Shown: positions 59,332-64,000 of the stretch, one piece after another
How positions within the stretch are numbered: position 1 is the stretch's first letter
How the letters are laid out: every line of letters begins with the position of its first letter
Source of the DNA: CADCWK01 sp035944555
GTDB taxonomy: Bacteria; Chloroflexota; Chloroflexia; Thermomicrobiales; UBA6265
Direction: 5' to 3'
DNA: 64,000 nt
NCBI GenBank assembly: GCA_035944555.1
Contig: DASZAY010000009.1
Coordinates: 248,001-312,000, forward strand
Translations under genes and position numbers: made by a program
Notes under the pieces: model-generated
Databases searched by the model: none
What the model saw: only the letters and a program-made list of their open reading frames with translations
What the model was told of the DNA's origin: nothing

Positions 59332-60159
59332 ATAACCAGACCAACGCTAGCTCCACGGGTTAATGAGCGGATCCGCATTCGCGAAGTCCGGGTCATCGAC
59401 GAGGAAGGCAACCAGCTCGGCATCCTGCCGACACGTGACGCCCTCGACATGGCCCGATCGCGTGGGGTGGACCTCGTCGAGGTCGCGCCCAATGCCGCAC
59501 CACCAGTCTGTCGCATGATGGACTACGGGAAGTTCCGCTACGAGCAGAGCCGGCGCGAGCGCGACTCGCGCAAGAATCAGCACATCGTTGAACTCAAGGA
59601 GATCCGGATCCAGCCGAAGATCGGGGGCCACGACCTCGAGACCAAGGCCCGGACCGCCGCGAAGTTCCTCGATGGTGGTGACAAGGTGAAGTTCACCGTG
59701 CGCTTCCGGGGACGCGAGATGGCCCATCCCGACATCGGGAAGGGACTGCTCGACGCGCTCTGGGAGAAGCTGAAGACGCAATCCACGGTCGAGCTTCCGC
59801 CCAGGATGGAAGGCCGGACGATGATCATGCACCTAGCGCCGCTCAAGGCGAAGCAGAGCATGGCGGAGCGCGAATCTGAGCGCAGCGGACGTCGGGCTGA
59901 AGGGTCGAGCGAGTCGACGGAAGCGGCAGAGCAGGAGGACACGGCGATGGCCGCTGCACTCCTGGCCGCGACTGAACTGAATGCGGAATCGGCAGGTGAG
60001 GCAGACACGGCGTTAGCCGGTGATTCTCCTGTCGAGGCCGGACAGAATGAGGAAACAGGTGGCGAAGCAAAAGCTCAAGACGCACAAGGGCGCGGCGCGC
60101 CGGTTCAAGGTGACCGGAACGGGCCTGATCATGCGCACGAAGCACAACAAGAGCCATAA
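59332..60159 (+). CDS. infC: translation initiation factor IF-3, ATA start, extended C-terminus
   Basis: IF-3 keeps subunits apart and checks the start codon. Core to about residue 175: RVNERIRIREVRVIDEEGNQ, the linker DYGKFRYEQSRRERDSRKN and the C-terminal domain KIGGHDLETKARTAAKFL. No ATG, GTG or TTG lies at a sensible distance from the ribosome site; a full AGGAGG at 59320-59325 is six bases from ATA at 59332, giving M-TRPTLAPRVNE, which fits the family. A TTG at 59302 would precede the ribosome site. The tail of about 100 residues is acidic and Ala/Glu-rich, and its last 101 bases overlap rpmI. 275 aa. ATT/ATA-type infC starts are known and allow IF-3 to limit its own synthesis. Confidence 0.93.
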   Translation: MTRPTLAPRVNERIRIREVRVIDEEGNQLGILPTRDALDMARSRGVDLVEVAPNAAPPVCRMMDYGKFRYEQSRRERDSRKNQHIVELKEIRIQPKIGGHDLETKARTAAKFLDGGDKVKFTVRFRGREMAHPDIGKGLLDALWEKLKTQSTVELPPRMEGRTMIMHLAPLKAKQSMAERESERSGRRAEGSSESTEAAEQEDTAMAAALLAATELNAESAGEADTALAGDSPVEAGQNEETGGEAKAQDAQGRGAPVQGDRNGPDHAHEAQQEP

Positions 60160-60268
60160 CCGGCGCAAGAAGTCCATGCGCATCAAGCGCATGTTCGATC
60201 GCATGTTGCCACTCAGCGGTGCCGACGAGAAGCGCGTCCGCCGGATGATCCCGTACGGACTCGACTAG
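60059..60268 (+). CDS. rpmI: 50S ribosomal protein L35
   Basis: Basic ribosomal protein; KQKLKTHKGAARRFKVTGTG and KHNKSHNRRKKSMRIKR are diagnostic. The GTG at 60059 has GAGGA five bases before it and gives 69 aa, close to the normal 64-66; an ATG at 60047 is the alternative. The start lies inside infC in the +1 frame. Confidence 0.94.
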   Translation: MAKQKLKTHKGAARRFKVTGTGLIMRTKHNKSHNRRKKSMRIKRMFDRMLPLSGADEKRVRRMIPYGLD

Positions 60269-60368
60269 TCCACAGGCTCGTCCGGTTAGTCCGACCTGGT
60301 CCAAGCCAGAGAATCGATAATGGCCGCCTTGCTTGGTGGCGGCCGGCCCAACACCAAGGAGTCAACAG

Positions 60369-60725
60369 ATGGCACGCGTCAAGCGCGGCGTGACAAGTCA
60401 CCGCCGCCACAAGACCGTCATCGCGCAGGTCAAGGGACACCGCGCGACCAACCGGCGCCTCTTCAAGCGCGCCCACGAGTCGATGATGCGGGCCCTGCGG
60501 TACGCGTATCGCGACCGCCGCCAACGCAAGCGTGACATGCGCCGGCTCTGGGTGATCCGCATCAACGCGGCCGCCCGCCAGAATGGCCTGACCTACAGCC
60601 GGCTGATCCATGGTCTCTCACTGGCCGGGATCGCCGTCGACCGAAAGATCCTCGCGGATCTGGCCGTGCGTGACGCCGCCGCGTTCAGCGCGATCGTCGA
60701 GCGTGCCAAGTCGCAGCTCTCCTAG
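60369..60725 (+). CDS. rplT: 50S ribosomal protein L20
   Basis: Early assembly protein of the large subunit that often represses its own operon. MARVKRGVTSHRRHKTVIAQVKGHR is the expected N-terminus, with YAYRDRRQRKRDMRRLWVIRINAAAR and LTYSRLIHGL following. 118 aa from the ATG at 60369 with AAGGAG eight bases upstream. A 7-bp hairpin (GGCCGCC/GGCGGCC, 60322-60344) sits in the 100-base gap after rpmI and may be a translational control or processing site. Confidence 0.97.
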   Translation: MARVKRGVTSHRRHKTVIAQVKGHRATNRRLFKRAHESMMRALRYAYRDRRQRKRDMRRLWVIRINAAARQNGLTYSRLIHGLSLAGIAVDRKILADLAVRDAAAFSAIVERAKSQLS

Positions 60726-60813
60726 CGCGGAACATTCCGTCGCACAGGAGATTGCCAGGTGAATGCCGTCGGGGACGTGGTCCCGGCGGCATCGCCATAT
60801 CCGCCAGGTCGCC

Positions 60814-61635
60814 ATGCCACTCATCACTTCGCCCGACAACGCGACTCTCCGACTCGCCCGTAGCCTCTCACGCCGCAAGGGACGCCAGGCTGCCCGCCTG
60901 TATCTCGCGGAAGGGGAGCGGGTCGTGGCCGACATCATTGCCGCTGGACAACAGCCCCGGGTCATCCTCGTCAGGGAAGATTACGAGCCCGACCGGAAGG
61001 ATCTCCGGGACCTCCTGAGCGCCGAGGGTATCGACCTCCGGATCGTCGCAACTCCCTTGTTTGACGATGTCGCAGACACGGTAAGCCCGCAAGGGATCAT
61101 CGGACTATTCCCATTACCAGAACACCCGCAGCTCCCGCCTGACGCGGATCTGGTCGTCCTGCTCGACGGTATCCGTGATCCCGGCAACCTGGGTACCCTC
61201 ATCCGCTCGGCTGCAGCAGCCGGAGCCACGGCGATCGTCACCTCGCCAGGCACCGTCGATCCGTACTCGCCGAAAGTGGTCCGGGCAGCGATGGGCGCGC
61301 ACGCCCGTCTCCTGATCATAGCCATTGACGACCGGGTCGAGGCCGACCTGCGCCGGTTCCCTATCCGCGCGGTCGCGGAGGCGGACGCACAGTGGGACCA
61401 CGACGCCATCGACTGGCGACAGCCGTCCGTGGTGATCATCGGGTCGGAAGCCGATGGACCGACCGACGTCGGGCTCCGGGTGGCGACGCGGACCGTCGGA
61501 ATTCCGATGTCTGGCGGAGTCGAGTCGCTCAATGCGGGCGTGGCGGGTTCGATCATCCTGTTCGAAGTCGCGCGCCAACGGAGATCTGGCAACGGACGTG
61601 CGAAAGCGGATGCGGAATCGGGCGCGATTCGCTAA
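60814..61635 (+). CDS. SpoU/TrmH family 2'-O-ribose RNA methyltransferase
   Basis: SPOUT-class methyltransferase acting on rRNA or tRNA. N-terminal substrate-binding part LITSPDNATLRLARSLSRRKGR and LYLAEGERVV; knot motifs 1 to 3 as IRDPGNLGTLIRSAAAAG, IIGSEADGPT and PMSGGVESLNAGVAGSIILFE. The ATG at 60814 is preferred because the family starts at this point; an ATG at 60763 is possible. 273 aa. It follows rplT, as is common for this subfamily. The target nucleotide is unknown. Confidence 0.92.
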   Translation: MPLITSPDNATLRLARSLSRRKGRQAARLYLAEGERVVADIIAAGQQPRVILVREDYEPDRKDLRDLLSAEGIDLRIVATPLFDDVADTVSPQGIIGLFPLPEHPQLPPDADLVVLLDGIRDPGNLGTLIRSAAAAGATAIVTSPGTVDPYSPKVVRAAMGAHARLLIIAIDDRVEADLRRFPIRAVAEADAQWDHDAIDWRQPSVVIIGSEADGPTDVGLRVATRTVGIPMSGGVESLNAGVAGSIILFEVARQRRSGNGRAKADAESGAIR

Positions 61636-61736
61636 GCTGACCTCGTAGGAACCGGCGTACGAACGCTGTCTGGCATCCGGATTGCTCGTACGTCACCTGA
61701 GCAGAGGCTAAGGATCACTGGCCCGAAGTGGGTCGG

Positions 61737-61765
61737 TTGGCCCGGACCAACCGGATGGCCATATG
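61737..61765 (+). promoter_or_regulatory. candidate promoter for the HU gene
   Basis: TTGGCC (61737-61742), 17-base spacer, CATATG (61760-61765). It overlaps an inverted repeat GGTTGG/CCAACC (61735-61752). Confidence 0.4.
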
Positions 61766-61793
61766 GGCATCCGACCAAATGCAGGAGTAGGCA

Positions 61794-62078
61794 ATGCGCA
61801 AGCAGGAGCTGGTCAAGAGCGTCGCGGACGAGACGGGGCTGTCGGAGGCGCAGGCGGGGAGCGTCGTCAGCGCGGTCTTCAACACGATTGAGTCGACCCT
61901 CGCCAGCGGTGACGATGTCGCTATCAGTGGCTTCGGATCGTTCAAGGTCGTCGATCGTCCCGCCCGCGATGGCCGAAACCCGCAGACCGGCGAGCCGATG
62001 AAGATCGCCGCCCGCAAGAGCCCGACATTCACCCCGGGCACCCAGCTCAAGCGTTCTGTCAATGGTGACGACGAGTAA
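61794..62078 (+). CDS. hup: HU family DNA-binding protein
   Basis: Nucleoid-associated dimeric protein that bends DNA. MRKQELVKSVADETGLSEAQAGSVV and the beta-arm region ISGFGSFKVVDRPARDGRNPQTGEPMKI, with the proline that intercalates near the arm tip, are typical. 94 aa, close to 90. AGGAG lies six bases upstream of the ATG. It has its own terminator at once downstream. Confidence 0.96.
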   Translation: MRKQELVKSVADETGLSEAQAGSVVSAVFNTIESTLASGDDVAISGFGSFKVVDRPARDGRNPQTGEPMKIAARKSPTFTPGTQLKRSVNGDDE

Positions 62079-62099
62079 ATCTCCCGCTTCAATCGGCGA

Positions 62100-62137
62100 A
62101 CGAAAGGCCCCACCGGCAATCCGGTGGGGCCTTTCGT
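62100..62137 (+). terminator. bidirectional terminator between HU and plsX
   Basis: Perfect stem ACGAAAGGCCCCACCGG / CCGGTGGGGCCTTTCGT with loop CAAT, between convergent genes. Confidence 0.88.
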
Positions 62138-62163
62138 CTGTCCTCGGATGCTGGCATGCCCGC

Positions 62164-63195
62164 TCAGGTCGCCGTCGACGTACCGGACGCTGACACGACT
62201 GCCCTGCGGCTCTCGGCGATCGTTGCGAACTTCTCGATCGTCCCTCCGCTGGCGAACTGGTGGGCAACGCCGATCGCGGATTCGATCGCCCGCTCATCGG
62301 AACGGCCATGGGCGACGATTGCCGGGCCGTTGATCCCCAGGAGCGGCGCGCCCCCATACTCGCGGTAGTCAAACCGCTTGCGGACGCCGTCGAACGCCCC
62401 CTTGAGCATGATAGCGGCAATCTTCCGGGGCCAGGTCTTGGTAACCTCCTGCCGGATCGCCGCCGTGATCAGGGACGCAGCCCCCTCCGCAACTTTGAGC
62501 GTGATATTGCCTGTGAAGCCGTCCGTCACCACCACGTCGACGACGCCCTGGGTAATGTCATTGCCCTCGATGTTGCCGTGGAACCGGATGCCCTTCAGTT
62601 GCCGGAGGAGGGGATTGACTTCGTTGACGAGCTGATTTCCCTTGCCATCCTCCTCGCCGTTACTCAGCAGACCGACGGAAGGCTCGGAAATCCCGAGCAC
62701 GTCATGGGCGTAGATCGAGCCCATGAGCGCGAAGTCGACGAGATGAGAGGGTCGCGGATCCGTTACGGCGCCAAGATCGAGGACCAGGACACGACCATTC
62801 CGGGTCGGCAGGACGGTCGCCAGCGCGGGCCGCTCGATCCCCGAGACCCGCCCGAGCACCATGAGGCCCGTCGCCATGGCAGCGCCGCTGTGGCCAGCCG
62901 AGACCATCGCATCAGCCCGGCCCTCCTTGACCTCACGAAGAGCCACCGCAACGCTGGACCGCGGCTTCCGCCGGGCCGCCGTGGCAGCATGCTCGTCCAT
63001 GCCGACGACGTCCTCGGCATGGACCACCGTGATGTCCAGCGCTTCGTGACGGTGCCGAGCCAGCTCCTGCTGCACTTCCGCCTCGCGACCGACCAGGGCA
63101 AGCGCCACGCCGAGTGACCGGGCCGCGTTCAGCGCTCCAGGCACGACCACCGCGGGACCGTGGTCCCCACCCATCACATCCACCGCGATCCGCAT
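62164..63195 (-). CDS. plsX: phosphate acyltransferase PlsX
   Basis: Converts acyl-ACP to acyl-phosphate for membrane phospholipid synthesis. RIAVDVMGGDHGPAVVVPGAL at the start, VSAGHSGAAMATGLMVLGR, LLSNGEEDGKGNQLV and DVVVTDGFTGNITLKVAEG are all typical. 343 aa. plsX is not next to fabD or rpmF as in many bacteria, but is between HU and gyrB. Confidence 0.96.
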   Translation of the reverse strand: MRIAVDVMGGDHGPAVVVPGALNAARSLGVALALVGREAEVQQELARHRHEALDITVVHAEDVVGMDEHAATAARRKPRSSVAVALREVKEGRADAMVSAGHSGAAMATGLMVLGRVSGIERPALATVLPTRNGRVLVLDLGAVTDPRPSHLVDFALMGSIYAHDVLGISEPSVGLLSNGEEDGKGNQLVNEVNPLLRQLKGIRFHGNIEGNDITQGVVDVVVTDGFTGNITLKVAEGAASLITAAIRQEVTKTWPRKIAAIMLKGAFDGVRKRFDYREYGGAPLLGINGPAIVAHGRSDERAIESAIGVAHQFASGGTIEKFATIAESRRAVVSASGTSTAT

Positions 63196-63212
63196 GCAGC
63201 CTCCCGCAACAC

Positions 63213-63246
63213 ACAGACGCCGGCCGGTGGCCCGGCCGGCGTCTGT
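63213..63246 (-). terminator. terminator after gyrB
   Basis: Perfect 15-bp stem ACAGACGCCGGCCGG / CCGGCCGGCGTCTGT with loop TGGC, between gyrB and plsX on the same strand, 18 bases after the gyrB stop. Confidence 0.75.
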
Positions 63247-63264
63247 CTCTGGTCGTCATCCGGA

Positions 63265-64000
63265 TCAGACGTCGAGGTTCACGACATCCCGGGCGTGGTT
63301 CTGAATGAACTTCTTCCGCGGCGGAACCGCACTGCCCATGAGCATATCAAACGTCTCGTTGGCCTGGATGCTGTCCTCGATGGTGACCATCATCAGGGTG
63401 CGGTTGTCAGGATCCATCGTCGTGGTCCAGAGCTGCTCGGCGTTCATCTCGCCGAGACCCTTGTACCGCTGGACTTCGGCCTTGCCGCCGAGCTCGGCGA
63501 TCGCCGCTTCCCGCTGCTCCTCGTTGTAGGTCCAGCGGTGCTCCTTGCCACTTGCCACCCGGTAGAGCGGCGGCTGGGCGATGTAGATCCGGCCGTCGTG
63601 GATCAGCTGCTCCATGTGCCGGTAGAAGAACGTGAGCAGCAGCGTCCGGATGTGGGCGCCGTCGACGTCGGCGTCCGTCATGATGATGATGCGGTGATAG
63701 CGGAGGCGGGCCGGGTCGAACTGCTCGCCGACCGAGGTGCCCATGGCTGTGATCAGCGTCCGGATCTCGTTGCTCTGGAGCATCTTGTCCAGCCGGGCCT
63801 TCTCGACGTTCAGAATCTTGCCCCGGAGCGGCAGGATGGCCTGGAAGCGCCGGTCGCGCCCCTGCTTGGCCGTCCCACCTGCCGAGTCGCCCTCGACGAT
63901 GTAGAGCTCGGACCGGGCCGGGTCGCGCTCGGAGCAGTCGGCCAGCTTGCCCGGGAGGCTGAAGCTCTCCAGCCCGCCCTTGCGCTGGACCAGCTCGCGG
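63265..64000 (-). CDS. gyrB: DNA gyrase subunit B, C-terminal part (N-terminus beyond window edge)
   Basis: ATPase subunit of the type II topoisomerase that adds negative supercoils. 244 residues are visible, all from the TOPRIM domain onward: IVEGDSAGGTAKQGRDRRFQA, LPLRGKILNVEKA, then IIIMTDADVDGAHIRTLLLTFFYR and QRYKGLGEMNAEQLWTTTMDP. The ending IQNHARDVVNLDV is of the GyrB rather than the ParE style, though ParE cannot be fully ruled out. The frame is open at the right edge of the window. Confidence 0.93.
   Translation of the reverse strand, partial: RELVQRKGGLESFSLPGKLADCSERDPARSELYIVEGDSAGGTAKQGRDRRFQAILPLRGKILNVEKARLDKMLQSNEIRTLITAMGTSVGEQFDPARLRYHRIIIMTDADVDGAHIRTLLLTFFYRHMEQLIHDGRIYIAQPPLYRVASGKEHRWTYNEEQREAAIAELGGKAEVQRYKGLGEMNAEQLWTTTMDPDNRTLMMVTIEDSIQANETFDMLMGSAVPPRKKFIQNHARDVVNLDV

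Noticed and set aside
1..64000. tRNA genes, CRISPR arrays, insertion sequences, prophage or integron parts
   Set aside because: The intergenic gaps I read show no T-loop consensus, no regularly spaced direct repeats, and no transposase or integrase motif among the frames.

Overview
The window is a GC-rich, densely coded bacterial chromosome segment with about 60 protein genes, one RNA gene, no tRNA or rRNA, and no mobile element or CRISPR array that I could see. The gene set suggests a member of the Chloroflexota, probably the Thermomicrobia lineage. It combines a large Alu-domain SRP RNA, a bifunctional homocysteine methyltransferase/MTHFR, class II FBPase (GlpX), a cyanophycin cassette, a Rho with a very long N-terminal extension, and TatA/SecG next to a YvcK-gap-pgk cluster. 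This placement is inference from gene content; no marker tree could be run.

Layout. 1-3.3 kb (minus): cyanophycinase and cyanophycin synthetase (nitrogen/carbon storage; the synthetase runs off the left edge). 3.5-7.7 kb (plus): methionine/one-carbon enzyme, rplS-rnhB-yraN and a secreted protein. 7.8-11.7 kb (plus): moaB, hisS, a PIG-L deacetylase and galK. 11.7-16.1 kb (minus): a DUF4258-like protein, a 2-hydroxyacid dehydrogenase, moaA and an MFS exporter. 16.1-17.6 kb (plus): dcd/dut-type enzyme, an unknown protein and SRP RNA. 17.6-20.6 kb (minus): sdhA-sdhB plus a small membrane protein. 20.9-29 kb (plus): M20 peptidase, DinG-type exonuclease-helicase, glpX and rho. 29-41.4 kb (mostly minus): two small runs including the compact aroQ-peptidase-efp-accB-xseA-xseB block, uvrB and tyrA. 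42.2-43.2 kb (plus): an ornithine cyclodeaminase-like enzyme. 43.4-51.6 kb (minus): an isolated nuoE-nuoF pair, a zinc-ribbon protein, a bifunctional nuclease, tatA, secG, pgk, gap and yvcK. 51.9-62.1 kb (plus): the transcription/translation block nusA-rnpM-infB-rbfA-nrnA-truB-ribF, then infC-rpmI-rplT, an rRNA methyltransferase and HU. 62.1-64 kb (minus): plsX and the C-terminal part of gyrB.

Most of the window is housekeeping. The parts that stand out are: (i) infC, which appears to start at an ATA codon behind a promoter and an intrinsic-terminator-like hairpin, and whose acidic C-terminal tail overlaps rpmI by 101 nt in another frame; (ii) the same promoter-hairpin layout in front of nusA, whose operon lacks the usual rimP neighbour; (iii) a stand-alone NuoE/NuoF pair whose NuoF N-terminal ferredoxin-like domain has lost its cluster cysteines, with a perfect CRP-type palindrome at the promoter; (iv) succinate dehydrogenase A/B genes with no recognisable cytochrome b anchor but with an unknown three-TM protein in the same operon; (v) a Rho with about 394 extra residues; (vi) an EF-P with arginine at the modification site. 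Several promoters share an extended -10 element of the form TGnTAnnnT.
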